Positions 1 through 10,655 of a stretch of 64,000 bases of DNA are shown piece after piece. The notes under the pieces were generated by a model. The model worked only from the letters and a program-made list of their open reading frames with translations, was not told the origin of the DNA and ran no database searches. The DNA comes from Lutraria lutraria (lineage: Eukaryota > Mollusca > Bivalvia > Venerida > Mactridae): positions 11,015,637 to 11,079,636 of the forward strand of contig OZ026851.1 in the NCBI GenBank assembly GCA_964023205.1, given 5' to 3'. Each line of letters begins with the position of its first letter. Within the stretch, counting starts at the first letter, position 1. A program made the position numbers and the translations under genes.

Positions 1-31
1 TCAGTTTCCATGAGTACTTTCAGTACTTTGA
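1..31 (+). repeat. D1 repeat, 3' end only
   Basis: The window opens with the last ~31 bases of the D1 family (tttccatgagtactttcagt...). The rest lies to the left. Fuller copies are at 23641, 41984, 52339 (minus), 55486 and 57601. Confidence 0.8.
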
Positions 32-925
32 TGTTAAGTTGTTGTCACAAGATTGTATTTACTTCTTTTTGGAAAAGAGGGATAAAACATGTTCAAAGTG
101 ATGATTTCCCGTCCCCTGAGGCTGTCGACTTGCATTTCTTGAATAACATATTCACACCACTATGATACCTCAAAGTGAAACCCTTTTAATTTTATTGGGT
201 GCTTATCCATTGTGCTTGCAAAACATATGGAAACATATAATAATATAATAATGAGGCCAGAGTTGATGAATTATTTGTTTTCTGGCTTTTAGTTTATGAT
301 ACAATCTAACCTGAGAGTTACTGGCCGCCGATGATTGAAGACCGCTAAATTTATTTGGTCATTGGTTATAGTGGTTCCATTAATTACAAGATGTTCAAGG
401 TGTTGAAAAGATAGAGTATGTGTTTTAGGTTGAAAAATTATGTTTTTGTGGCCAACATGCCCAAAAGCTAGACTAACAGGCCTGCTAGGGGGGTCCGGGC
501 ATTTTCTAGCAATATTTTATAAACTTTTGAGATTCCTTACTGGCCCAAACACATTTCTAAGCAGCTAAATTGGCCTGCAGTCTGCTGTTATTGAGAACCC
601 CGAATATCATGTTAATACTTGCCTAACACAAAAACAAAGAAAATGACACTGGCACTGGCTGTTAATTTTTTTCTCCATTTTGATAACTTTCTTTGCCAAA
701 ACAATATTTGTATTTGACACATGAATTTAGTTTTTCTTACACACAGGAGTGACCTATACATGAGCGATTTTGGTATATTGATTAAAATAATAGACTTATA
801 AATCTCTGCTGAAAGCCAATTATGCTATATGGCCACACTTCTACTCTGCCTTTAATAAACTTTTCCCCATGTTGGTCTGTATTTGGTAAAAGATTTAGAT
901 AAATAACATTATCTCATATATTTTT

Positions 926-1245
926 ATGCCCCCGTATCAATAGATCGGGGGCATATTGTTTTTGGTCTCTCTGTCTGTTTGTCTGTTTGTACCAAACTTT
1001 AACCTTACCTATAAAATCACTATGCTTGCACCTACATTCATCAAACTTCATATTTAGGTTCCTCATGACAACCTCTACAGGACCTGTGCATTTTCAGGTC
1101 AGTAGGTCAAAGGTCATCTGGAGGAGGCATTGTGTTTCAAGAACACATCTTGTTTGTTATGAAGCAGACATTCAAAATCTATTGACTGTATGTGAGAAGA
1201 AAGCAATAAGTTTCTCCAAGCAAAAGTTCTCACGGAAATAGAGTT
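926..1245 (+). repeat. GGGGGCAT-type dispersed repeat
   Basis: It starts with a small palindrome (atgcccccg...cgggggcat). Then come a CTGTCTGTTTGTCTGTTTG run and the phrase aggtcagtaggtcaaaggtc, also found at 24410-24765, 43308-43575 and 59404-59490. The open frame over 987-1241 is part of the repeat, not a gene. Confidence 0.6.
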
Positions 1246-1378
1246 AATTTTGTTCAACTTCATAGCATCTCCTACTTCCTCATATTTTACAGCTTAAGGA
1301 ATGTAAAAAAAAGTGTGAGTAGGCTCTTGCCTACAATGAATTTTATTGCAGTCAGTTAAATAACAAGGCTGGTTTATT

Positions 1379-1783
1379 ATACCCCCCACACCACCACTCA
1401 CTATCAGTGATGGGGGCTATACTGGAATCACGTAAAATATCCCATCCCCTCCAGTCGCGTCCCATTTCTTTTCAGAGCTGTATCATTGTTGTACACTGAT
1501 GGATTTCAAAACAACTTGACATCACCTACATCAGACAGTGTGTTATGCATAAGAACCAGACCTGTACTTTCAAAATCAAGGTCACACTTGAAGGCCAATG
1601 GTCAAATATTTGGTTTGCTTTGTCTAGGCTGCAACTCAATTGCTCAGTTGAAAGGAATCCAATTTATATATTGTTAATGGCATGTGGCAAAAAACGTCCC
1701 TTTATTGTGACAGGGCAAAAATTAACATATCCATGTCAAAGTGGTGTGTGGGGGTATTCGTCATATCAGTAACAAGCTCTAGT
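1379..1783 (+). repeat. TATACCCCC-type dispersed repeat
   Basis: It opens tatacccccc and ends gtgggggtattcgtcatatcagtaacaagctctag. That end resembles the end of the copy at 11428-11748 (gtgggggtaatagtcacc...gctctag). Open frames inside are incidental. Confidence 0.55.
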
Positions 1784-2784
1784 TTAGGTCTGATTTTTTG
1801 GTTGAAATAAAGGACCAATGGGTCTGAAAATGGCAGAATAACAAACTGTAGGCCTTAGACGTTTATTTACCATTGCATGCATCTGGTACCATCCAAAATA
1901 CATATGTCAAAATTCTACATCTAATAAATTACCCATCTACCATTCTGTTTGAATCTACTTAAACATTATGATGTTTATGTAGTATTTTCCTGATAATGCC
2001 ATCAGTCAAGTCTAAGCTCAGACTTTAAAATTATGTAATCACTTAAGAACTGCAACTTGAATGAACAGAAGCTACAAAAATCTTAAGTACATACGGCTTA
2101 AAATGTCGATACTTTTCATTTGCTTCCATCATTCATACTTGGAGCCGATGTTTGTTAGTCGACCGTAAAATGTGGCATAAATGATTTAACTTAAATTTTG
2201 AAAGGAGCTATACCCTTGTTACTGGTCAAAACATGCTCCTTAGAGTTAGTTCGCTTGTTTTAGAATTGCAGCAAGGGGCTACCCCGCCCCCCCCACATAT
2301 CGAATCACAAATCTTTTGTTATCAAGAAACCCATCTAAAACTTCAAAATTGCAGTCCTGAAGATAGCTGAATAGGAATAATGAAAATAAATCAATATAAA
2401 TTGTTCTATGGCTTAAATTTATACGTACTCCCTTCCAATTAATTGATTTACCAGCATCATTATTTAAAGAACCGATTGGACCTCGTGGCAAACAAAGTAA
2501 TCCATGAGACACTATTTTTTCAGAGAAAAGGGATTTTTAAGAACAAAGAATACACTTTTAATGTGTTAAAAAACCACGAACCTTAGTAATGACAATCATT
2601 CATACTCAATTTTTTCAATTTGATTCATGATTACCCGAGTACTCTGGTAATCGTCACAGCCCTAGATGAGACTTACAACTAGGAGTTATTTCCTCCTGAC
2701 TATGTGTGTATACATATGCTTAAGAGTTACCTCCTTTGATAGTGCGGAGACACATGACTTATTCCCCTTGATTCTTGTAGATTC

Positions 2785-2909
2785 CTATATTTTGCATCGT
2801 CAGATACCCACGGTTGCTAACTCCGCCCCGCTACATACATCACCCTTGGGATTTCTCACTATCAATAGCGGAGTGGAGTCAGCAGCCGTGGGTATCCGAC
2901 GATATATTG
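2785..2909. repeat. Long hairpin (inverted repeat ~40-bp arms)
   Basis: The left arm around 2797-2835 (atcgtcagatacccacgg...) is the reverse complement of the right arm around 2868-2906 (...ccgtgggtatccgacgat) with about six mismatches. The unpaired centre is ~32 bases. No second copy is in the window. It is probably a small MITE; the overlapping 118-codon frame is not a gene. Confidence 0.75.
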
Positions 2910-3609
2910 AGGCTGGTGTTAGATATCCAGGATTTTACTTCATGTGCTCTCCAAAATATCATATTCAACAGTATGTTGTTTGTTTCATTCGACATGGGAG
3001 TGCATTAAATGTCTACGTATAATCTCTAATGTAATAGCAGAGAATTGAGATTTATTTGATAAAATCATAAAGATAAGTACAAACAATACCTCTACTTATA
3101 AACCTTCTGGCTGAAAACAAAAATACCGCAAGCAGTTTGTTGATAAAGTTTCATACTTTCTTGATATGATAAAATATGTTTATGGTCTGATGATAAAATG
3201 GTTGTTTATCATCTGTGACGATCGAAAATGCCAAATGAAATATATTAATCAATGACACATAATGTTTAAAAAATGGGGAGTTTTGTTCAAAATTATTGCG
3301 AAATGCCAGTTGTTTATTGTATAGATTTTTTATGTGTATTCATTTGCAAATGGTTGGCCTGAAGATTTTTGAGTTAAAAAATCTGAGCCCAATAATGCAG
3401 ACTTGCCATTGGCCAGTTTGTAGACTGACCTATCAGAATCAACCAATCAGATTCTGGAGTTATGAGTCTAGTCCTCAAGATTATATTTCAGTTCTGTATC
3501 ATGATGGTTAATGTTAGGGGTTAGGGATGGCTAATCATCCCCCACTAATGTAACTGACACCAAGCTAGGCAATTTCAACATTTGAATATAATGATTCTTT
3601 CTATTTCAG

Positions 3610-3729
3610 GTGATATCTTGGATACGTAATGGTGAATCTATGTTAAATGCCAGCTTCATGTGTCCTAATGCTTTATTGGAGGCTGAACAGCTGAAGAAAG
3701 AGCAGGATCAGTTTATGTTGGCCATCGAG
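3610..3729 (+). CDS. trio: Trio exon 1 of window (spectrin repeat)
   Basis: This exon has 40 codons (protein residues 1-40 of the visible part), phase 0 to phase 0, between ctatttcag and gtaagt. The translation starts [15 protein letters not shown] and continues with [17 protein letters not shown], nearly the same as vertebrate Trio and Kalirin at this point. It is the start of one of the last spectrin repeats, the three-helix bundles that form the rod ahead of DH1. The Trp of VISWIRN is the conserved helix-A core residue. Confidence 0.96.
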
Positions 3730-3848
3730 GTAAGTACTTTTTTATATAATACAGTCTAACTCTGAGAACAAACACCTGGTTTTAATGTGACCATTCACCT
3801 TGCCTGTGATGCTCAGCTACATATCACAAAGACCAAACCATTGTCTTC

Positions 3849-4093
3849 AGGCCCTGAGATTACAAAACATGAGAACTGTCTCAGAGCTCAAATCTCAATT
3901 TCATTATTGATGCATTTTGGGTGAAAACGTATTACTGTTTAATCTTTAAATACATAATCACATCAATTATCAACAGAAAAATGTATGATCAATATCATTA
4001 CAATTTTATCATAGTTATTTTGCTAACAACAAACAAGGAAGTATGTGATTTGAGCTTTGAGACTGATCTCGTGTGTTATATACTCAGTCCCTG
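3849..4093 (+). repeat. M5 inverted-repeat element
   Basis: M5 elements begin GGCCCTGAGATTATAAAAC, continue with ...CTCAGAGCTCAAATCTCA, and end with the reverse complement (GATTTGAGCTC...CTCGGGGCC). They total ~210-245 bp. In this copy the right end has decayed (gtatatactcagtccc). It lies 120 bases after exon 1. Confidence 0.75.
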
Positions 4094-4629
4094 TACATAC
4101 AATGGGTTGTTGTCTGAGGTCCAAGTGTATCCTTATATTTATGACGTATTATATCTGCCCATCTGTCTTTGTGTCATAAAGTATTTCCCTACAATCCTAT
4201 TCCCTCACAGCTGAATGAACTTCATCTGTTTTCTAAGAGAGATAACCATCACGTCTTAGCTTTGCTGCTGTCCACAGTTATTCTTATAAAAAAATTACTT
4301 TTCTTGGAACTTTGAAAATCAGAATGAAAAAATGACCATGTGAAACAATCAATATTTTTAAATATGTTGAAATTTAAGCTTTATCTGGAAAAATAAATCA
4401 TATTTTGTATATTCAGTTTCCTTTAGATATCTTTAGTTTAGATGGACATATTGTTGCCAAACTTCCAATAGAGCAAATATTGATCTATTATGGTCAGACT
4501 TTGTATTGAGCAAAATGTTACGGAGACCTAGCAGAATCTGTATTTGGGTATTCTTTGCTCAGTGTCAAGGTCACTACTAAGAATTGGAGAAGACAAGTTC
4601 GTAAATTAATATGATTGTATTTCTTTCAG

Positions 4630-4821
4630 AAAACCCATTATAGTGTTGTTCAAGTCATACAGAAAGCTGAGGGTATGATTGGAATGAACCATTATAACCT
4701 TGAACTTGTCAGAGCCATCGCCGAGAATGTCACACTGGCGTGGAATCAATTACGTAACCATTCTGAAGAGAGACACAAATTAGTTATGGCTTCCATGACT
4801 TGGTATAAAACTGCTGAACAG
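4630..4821 (+). CDS. trio: Trio exon 2 of window (spectrin repeat)
   Basis: This exon has 64 codons (residues 41-104), phase 0-0, acceptor ttctttcag, donor gtgaga. It reads KTHYSVVQVIQKAEGM...NHYNLELVRAIAENV...WNQLRNHSEERHKLVMAS...YKTAEQ. The pattern of hydrophobic heptads with a conserved Trp (helix B/C) and the ending YKTAEQ match the Trio spectrin repeat. An ATG upstream at 4615 is in the intron and is not a start. Confidence 0.96.
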
Positions 4822-5581
4822 GTGAGAATAGAATCTGGAATTATAACTCATCACTTTTCTAGCTCGTCTGTTTTCAAAGAAAAAGTCGAGCTATTGTGGT
4901 CACTGCATTGTCTGCATCATGCAATAACTTTAATGTAGCTCATAACTCAGAAACTATAAGAGGTAGCATCATGAAACTAATTACTTCATAGGCAGATAGA
5001 TCTAACTGAGGTGGTGAACAGACGAGTGTTGGCATTGCTTGCAGCACTCTTGTTCTTTTTATCCTCCTGGCGTCAAATGATGCGGGAGCATAATTATTGT
5101 GATTGCTGTGTCCATCCAAAATTAAGGAAAGCAGCTTTGTAACAACATGTTTTGCAATAAAAATGCAAATTGCTCAAACTTCAACTACAAATAATAACAT
5201 TTCATTGTTAAATAAGTAAATATAAGTCCTGTCAAAAGTTAATTCTGTTGATAGCTTTGCGATAATTAAATTTGTATATAAAATGAATTATTATTACCGT
5301 TACTGTTCTGTTTATGTGAAATCTGCCTCTCTTTCCTGTAGGACAATAAAAGTTTTAGACTTGCAGATTTTGATAATGGAACTAGTCTGTAGTGATGTTT
5401 TCCAACATCAATCCTGGAGAATTGTTCTCACAATAACAATTTGTAGAAAGTTTTCTTCGTATATCACGTATAAATGAAAGCGAGAGAATGAAGTTTTCAG
5501 AAACAGTAACTCTAACTTGCTTACATTGGAGTAATTTGAATATTATCTCCCTTGTGTTATACTTCACTTGTTTATTTACAG

Positions 5582-5728
5582 GTATGGTCTGTGTTGGAGA
5601 GTTTAGACCGAGATTATAAACGTGATGAAGATTGGTGCGGAACAGAACGAGCAAGTACGTCTGATAAGCCAAGCTATATGGTACAACTTATCAACAAACA
5701 TAATGAGCAAAAAGAGGCTTTTCTCAAG
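5582..5728 (+). CDS. trio: Trio exon 3 of window (spectrin repeat linker)
   Basis: This exon has 49 codons (residues 105-153), phase 0-0, acceptor tttatttacag, donor gtaaga. It starts VWSVLESLDRDYKRDEDWCG and ends INKHNEQKEAFLK. The family signature LE..Y.R.EDWCG and the ending KH.EQKEAFLK are both present. The middle (ERASTSDKPSYMVQL) is the variable loop of the repeat. Confidence 0.96.
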
Positions 5729-5954
5729 GTAAGAAATCTAATGAACAAAAAGATATGTTTCTGAAGGTAATGAATATCAGAGCAAAAAGATGATCTTCTA
5801 AAGGAAAGAGACGTAATGAGCAAAAAGAGACATCTCTCATGGTTTGATGGTACCATTCATCACAGAGCTGTTGCATATCAAAGTGTTGATAATTTCTTTG
5901 AAATCACAACTAATGGCTAGGGTAGAAAAAAAGTGACATGAAAAAAAAACACCA

Positions 5955-6060
5955 CTTACTGGGGCTGCGGCTGTGATCAAATTGGTTAGAGCACTAAACC
6001 TATAACTAGGCGGTCTGGGTTCAAATTCCTTTGCGGCATAAATGAAGTATAGTTGAAAAA
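5955..6060 (+). repeat. tRNA-like SINE head fragment
   Basis: It contains an A-box-like tggttagagcac and a B-box-like gggttcaaattcc at tRNA spacing. The ends do not pair as an acceptor stem, so this is a SINE head rather than a tRNA gene. It resembles the S1 heads at 35654 and 40951. Confidence 0.6.
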
Positions 6061-6311
6061 TTGCGTAAAACCCATTTTAACAAAAATCCATGAACTGAAC
6101 TTTAATGAAATAACTTTCAAGAAAATTCTACATTCACAGGCATTGAAAACCAGTCTAAATAAATGTGGTCATTGTTTTAAGAGGAAGGCTATGTGAGATC
6201 TGTTTCCTGTACTAATAAATAAATTAGAACCATTTTGTTACACAAAGTTTACACCATTATCAAGGGCTGTGTTGTAATATAATTGAATTTGGGTCACTAT
6301 CTTTCTTACAG

Positions 6312-6423
6312 GCTTGTACCTTGGCTAGACGAACTGCTGAAAGTTTCTTGAAGTATGTGAACAGAAATTTACATACATTAGGGATGCAGATGAAATTTAG
6401 AGGCACAGAAGCCCATGTTAAAA
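6312..6423 (+). CDS. trio: Trio exon 4 of window (spectrin repeat)
   Basis: This exon has 37 codons plus one base (residues 154-190), phase 0 in and phase 1 out. The acceptor is ttcttacag and the donor gtgagt. It reads ACTLARRTAESFLKYVNRN...GMQMKFRGTEAHVK. The split Lys codon (A|AA) is completed by the next exon. ACTLARR.A..FLKY.HRN is the family pattern. Confidence 0.95.
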
Positions 6424-6525
6424 GTGAGTAAGATTGTTAAACTAGCTAAGGGAGGTAACTATGGGATGGCTTGTTATCAAGGGAAGTAAATATTAGTATA
6501 AAGTTGACATGGGAGGTACCTTTTT

Positions 6526-6611
6526 TAAGAGCTGGCAGATAAGGGGCTAATTTTGAGTACCGGTTGAAATCTACCGGTACTCATAATTAGCCCCTTATCT
6601 ACCAGCTCTTA
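6526..6611. repeat. 86-bp near-perfect hairpin in intron 4-5
   Basis: Arms 6526-6564 and 6573-6611 are reverse complements over 39 bases with two mismatches, around an 8-base loop (tgaaatct). The ends are TAAGAGCTGG / CCAGCTCTTA, and the inner ends read taccggt / accggta. It could be a tiny MITE or an intronic hairpin RNA. Confidence 0.85.
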
Positions 6612-6908
6612 GATTTCGTCTAGGAAGTTGAATCTGAGTTGATGGTTTGTGGAGATTGAATTCTGAAACGATCTTGTCAAGGGAGTTAATTCTAAAATGA
6701 TTAGTAGTCAAGGGAGGTAATAACAAGTTAAATAATTGTCACTGGGATTAATAAGAAAGAGATAAACAACAAGGCAGTATGAGGTTCTCTTTAATGATAC
6801 TCTTCAAATATTTGTTATTTAAAGAATATTGAGGTCTTTTTCCATGTAAAGTGATTGGTTTCTGAATTTGTCTTAACCTTCAACTATTGTTTGTTATTCT
6901 GATTACAG

Positions 6909-7024
6909 AAACATTGGATTCTTTGTTACAACAAGAGAATATGGTGATTGAATTCTGGACTGTGAAGAAGAAGAAGTTAGAACAGTGCCACCAATATGTT
7001 CTCTTTGAACAGAGTGCTAAGCAG
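6909..7024 (+). CDS. trio: Trio exon 5 of window (spectrin repeat)
   Basis: This exon completes the split codon and adds 38 codons (residues 191-229), phase 1 in and 0 out, between gattacag and gtagga. It ends KKKKLEQCHQYVLFEQSAKQ, matching the vertebrate ...LDQCQQYVVFERSAKQ. WTVKKKKLEQCHQ is helix C of a spectrin repeat. A 51-bp tandem repeat begins 60 bases after the donor. Confidence 0.96.
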
Positions 7025-7083
7025 GTAGGATTGTTGTCACTATAAGTATTGGTGTAATTACTCTCCAAGTTGAACTGTTCTTT

Positions 7084-7280
7084 TTGAATCTTCATCAAAC
7101 TTGGTCTAAATGATTACGGACATGATACCACTCTTTGAATCTTCATCAAACTTGGTCTAAATGATTACAGACATGATACCACTGTTTGAATCTTCATCAA
7201 ACTTGGTTTAAATGTTTACAGACATGATTTCACTCTTTGAATCTTCATCAAACTTGGTCAAATATATGGACATGATATCA
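7084..7280 (+). repeat. 51-bp tandem repeat, ~4 copies
   Basis: ttgaatcttcatcaaacttg recurs at 7084, 7135, 7186 and 7237, each followed by ...catgat...cact. Period is 51. It sits in the intron 60 bases after exon 5. Confidence 0.9.
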
Positions 7281-7465
7281 CTTACCAGCAGAGTCGGCAA
7301 TGGAGCCTTTGAATAAGGGTCTCTTGATGAAACCAAAATGATAAAATAGCCCTTGTACGCCCTCAAAGTTGAAAAGTTCTAATCCTGTCTTCACGTTTTG
7401 AAGGGTGAATTATGTGACAGTTTGGCTCTCTTTGTTGTACAACATTATCTACTTTGTTCTTTTAG

Positions 7466-7588
7466 GTGCTTGAGTGGATCAAAGATTATGGTGAGTCCTA
7501 TTTGAATACTCATCAAAAACTGGGCTCTACCCAACAAGAAACTGAAGCTTTGCTGAAAGAACATCATGACTTCAGGGCTCGTGCCAAG
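7466..7588 (+). CDS. trio: Trio exon 6 of window (last spectrin repeat)
   Basis: This exon has 41 codons (residues 230-270), phase 0-0, acceptor ttcttttag, donor gtatgt. It reads VLEWIKDYGESYLNTHQKLG...ALLKEHHDFRARAK. LEWI.D.GE.YL.TH and LLKEH..F...AK are the family pattern. It opens the last spectrin repeat before the exchange domain. Confidence 0.96.
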
Positions 7589-8210
7589 GTATGTGTTGTG
7601 ATCTTAGTACAAATTTGTTCATTTTGATTCTATGTTTGAGAAAAACTACATTAGGTAATTTGCATGTAATTGTTGAACTTTGGTAGAGGTACAAGCGTGG
7701 ATATGTGATTCATGCTTGTGTGGACGGGATGTTTTCCCAGACAAACCGTTCATTGGGTTATTTATTTACAAGATGTGTAAGGGTGAACCCTTAGAATGAT
7801 TCTTTATTGATTCTTAAACAACATATTCTACTACTATATGACTAGCATGGATTATGTCCCTATAATGATAAGATTTTATCGGGACATATTCTGGCTCGGC
7901 GTCCTCTAAGTCCAACTTTTGTGTTGTGGATGTAGTTTCTCCCATCCAGCTCTTTTCCGAGGACACTTCTTTCCTGTTGGTAGACCCCGTAAGTGAGCTT
8001 AATTGAGTTAATATTGAAAGTGACCGTTGAATTGGTACAGTACAAATCAACCGAAATAAGGATTCCAAATTATTACTCAGCTGTCCTAGTTTATGACAAT
8101 TAGTTTGAGAACAAAATATGAACATTTTCCAGAGGACAAACTTTGCTGCTAAAAAGTTTGTATATTGTTATCAAAAGTACAAAATATTTCAGAATTTGAT
8201 TTTTTTCCAG

Positions 8211-8399
8211 GAAAATAAAGAAAATGTTAAACTGCTGCTTTCATTGGCTGATGGTTTTGTTGCCAAGGGTAACATGCATGCCAACAACATACGAGCCTGG
8301 TGCGCTGCTGTGGATAAAAGATACAAGGAGTTTTCTGTTAGAATGGAGAAGTATCGTACAAGGCTCGAAGAAACTTTGGGTGTACACCAAGAAGAAGAG
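8211..8399 (+). CDS. trio: Trio exon 7 of window (last spectrin repeat)
   Basis: This exon has 63 codons (residues 271-333), phase 0-0, acceptor ttttttccag, donor gtatat. It starts ENKENVKLLLSLADGFVAKG and ends with KRYKEFSVRMEKYRTRLEET followed by LGVHQEEE. AVDKRY..FS.RMEKYR..LE is among the most conserved stretches of Trio and Kalirin. The donor (gtatat) is weaker than most in this gene. Confidence 0.96.
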
Positions 8400-8659
8400 G
8401 TATATACAGTGCTGCATTAGTATTTGTAGTACCTGTAGGACAAAAATTTAGTCTTTATTATATGCAACCTTGATATTATATGAGCTTCAGTACAGAACAA
8501 TCAGTCTACATTATGTGCTACCTTGATATTACTACAACCTAAAGGACAAATAGATACTATTTTGATTCTGAAGTGCTAGCCTAATGAGATTTTACTGTAG
8601 TACTCTCCCATGCTAATGTCAAGTTAACTGTGCATCTTAACATCAAATAAATGATCAAA

Positions 8660-8868
8660 TACTGTGGAATCATTAATTTTCGTTGGGGATTTAATTTCGT
8701 GGATTTCGTGGGTAGGCTCACCCACGAAATCAAATCCCCACAAATCTAAATGTAGAGATAAGGCTTTTTTTCAAAAATAAAAGTCAACAAATTTATGTCC
8801 CCATGAAATAGCCATTTTTGTAAAAACCAGGAAAATTTAGCCCAACGAAAATAAATGAAAATACAGTA
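8660..8868 (+). repeat. M4 inverted-repeat element (209 bp)
   Basis: It starts tactgtggaatcattaattt and ends ataaatgaaaatacagta, which are terminal inverted repeats of ~28 bases. The core has a second short palindrome (gattttgtggg.. / ..cccacgaaatc type). The second copy is at 21694. This kind of element is common in bivalve genomes (recollection). Confidence 0.85.
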
Positions 8869-9248
8869 TTCTTAGTTACAAAATTGAGGATTGAGACTCT
8901 ATTTCGAAGTTAGTCTGTTAGTTCAGTGTTCCTTTCACTTCCTGTGCTCTTAATCATGAGTTAACCAGGCCTGGGCAAGAAGCGTTTGACTGCAGTTTGA
9001 TTTAAATCTTATCCCCAACTCTGATGCAAAGTGTATTACTTCAAATTCAGTTGAATCCAAATTTTGTTTTAATGATTGTTAATGTATAATGAGTTCTGGC
9101 TTCAGTTGATAATCTAAAAACTAGATAACCATATACATGGGCATTGGTATAAATTGTAAATAATTGATTCCAATTGGTTGAGGAATAAAAGACAAGTTAA
9201 AACTAAGTAAACAAATATGTACTAGGTCACTTTGTTATAATTTTGTAG

Positions 9249-9364
9249 CCTCAGAAAGAAGAGGACACTCAGAGACATAGTGATTCATCTCTTGAAGAAA
9301 AAGTGTTCAAACAAGCTCCTAAAGAATTGACTGAAGAAAAAAGAAGATCTGCTCGTAGGAGAGA
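9249..9364 (+). CDS. trio: Trio exon 8 of window (linker into DH1)
   Basis: This exon has 38 codons plus two bases (residues 334-371), phase 0 in and 2 out. The charged linker PQKEEDTQRHSDSSLEEKVF runs into ELTEEKRRSARRRE, where DH1 starts. Family proteins have LNEEKRKSARRKEF here. The acceptor could be ttttgtag (9248) or the in-frame ctcag six bases later (9254), a difference of two residues (Pro-Gln). The donor is gtatgt. Confidence 0.93.
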
Positions 9365-9934
9365 GTATGTAAATTTCTTACTTCTATGTTTGTAAAGTGA
9401 TTTTTGATTGGCAAGTTACGATTGACCAATCAGAAGACTTGATATGTGATTTTGATGAACTGATTGTCCAATCAGAAGATTTGATACTTTATTTTGATGA
9501 ACTGATTGACCAATCAGAAGTCAGATCTGATAGCTTAGCTGGTGTCTGTTAAACTTAGTTCCCTCCTGTTATTGATGTTATGTGGTATTGATGTTTGAGA
9601 TGAATAAACCCAGTAGGTGCTGATTTATCATCGAAACGGCACCTGTGATAAAAAATATGTTAATTAAAATAACGAGTTTTCTTTCTCATTAACAAAATCT
9701 CATGGGTAGTTTATACACAAACTTGTTTATTATTTGTTGGTTAATGACAGGAAGTATAAAAATGCATAATACTAGGATTTGCTGCAAAAAGCAAATCTTT
9801 GTACAAAAACAAATCACTGAAGTATTTCTGCATCCTTCTTGCTGTGCTTAAAAAGATAAGTTTTATCTAGTTTGCACTCACTCACTACATTCACTATTGT
9901 TCTAAAATATGTCTAAATGCTTCTTTTGTTTCAG

Positions 9935-10001
9935 ATTTATAATGGCTGAATTGTTACATACTGAGAGAACCTATGTGAAAGATTTGGAGACTTGCGTCAA
10001 G
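9935..10001 (+). CDS. trio: Trio exon 9 of window (DH1, CR1)
   Basis: This exon has one base plus 22 codons (residues 372-394), acceptor tttgtttcag, donor gtaaac. With the previous exon it reads EFIMAELLHTERTYVKDLET then CVK. This is conserved region 1 of the DH fold: the Glu of E-F-I-M-A-E-L and the ERTYVKDL helix contact switch I of the GTPase in known DH structures. Confidence 0.96.
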
Positions 10002-10104
10002 GTAAACAACATATTTGTCCACTTACGAATAAAGGCCTCTGTGTAAAAAAATAGTCTCTTGCAACGAATATGAAAGAAATAAAACTATAATGTTAAAATA
10101 ACCG

Positions 10105-10269
10105 CAGTCAAACCTGTAAGTAAAGGCCACCCTAGGGAAAGACAAAATGTGCCCTTTATTGACAGGTGACCTTTTGTTCTATATAATCAGTGATGGTGTT
10201 TAAAAGAATGGCTTTTACTCACAGGGTGGCTTTTATTCAGAGATGGCAGCTAACACAGGTTTGACTGTA
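10105..10269 (+). repeat. M1 inverted-repeat element
   Basis: M1 has termini TACAGTCAAACCTGTG and CACAGGTTTGACTGTA and inner repeats of AATAAAGGCCACC. Consensus length is ~165-200 bp. Ten further copies lie in the window. Here the right end runs straight into an M2 element, sharing tgtacagtac. Confidence 0.88.
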
Positions 10270-10446
10270 CAGTACAACCTCTGCAGAGTGGCCCTCTGTA
10301 AAGCAACAACCTCTCTATAACAACACCTTCAAAATTTCCCTAAGCTGATATTTACTATAAATTTAACCTCTGTAGAGCAACAACCTCTAAACAACAGCCA
10401 ATATTTGCAGCTCCCACAGGGTGTTGCTCTACAGAGGTTGTACTGT
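10268..10446 (+). repeat. M2 inverted-repeat element
   Basis: M2 has termini TACAGTGCAACCTCTCCAGAG and the reverse complement, with inner AGAGCAACAACCTCT motifs; length ~165-180 bp. This copy is joined directly to the M1 copy on its left. Confidence 0.88.
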
Positions 10447-10655
10447 TTATCCTTTTTGATTGCTTGTGTACACAGAACAGGTATGTCTATTTAATGAGAA
10501 GGAAAATAAAATAAACATGATTACTTTATCTATACATCAAGGTTTATATTTTCAGTAAAGTGGATTGCACTTAAATATGATAGCTTATCTATGCATCGCT
10601 CATTGAAGTGGGATCATTCTAATGAAATCATACATACTGGTGCATTATGAATGTT

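Larger units (their letters stand above)
1..3609 (+). other. trio: Intron upstream of the first visible exon
   Basis: No exon was recognised here. The 3' end lies at the ctatttcag acceptor before 3610; the 5' end is outside the window. It holds the tail of a D1 repeat (1-31), two GGGGGTAT-type repeat fragments (926-1245, 1379-1783), a hairpin element (2785-2909) and otherwise plain AT-rich DNA. A 77-codon minus-strand frame at 2279-2512 resembles nothing I know. Confidence 0.7.

Noticed and set aside
2666..3022. 118-codon plus-strand frame
   Set aside because: It runs through the 2785-2909 hairpin, has no homology, and lies upstream of the first recognisable Trio exon.
5960..6040. tRNA gene
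   Set aside because: A and B boxes are present, but the acceptor stem does not pair and the sequence resembles S1 SINE heads.
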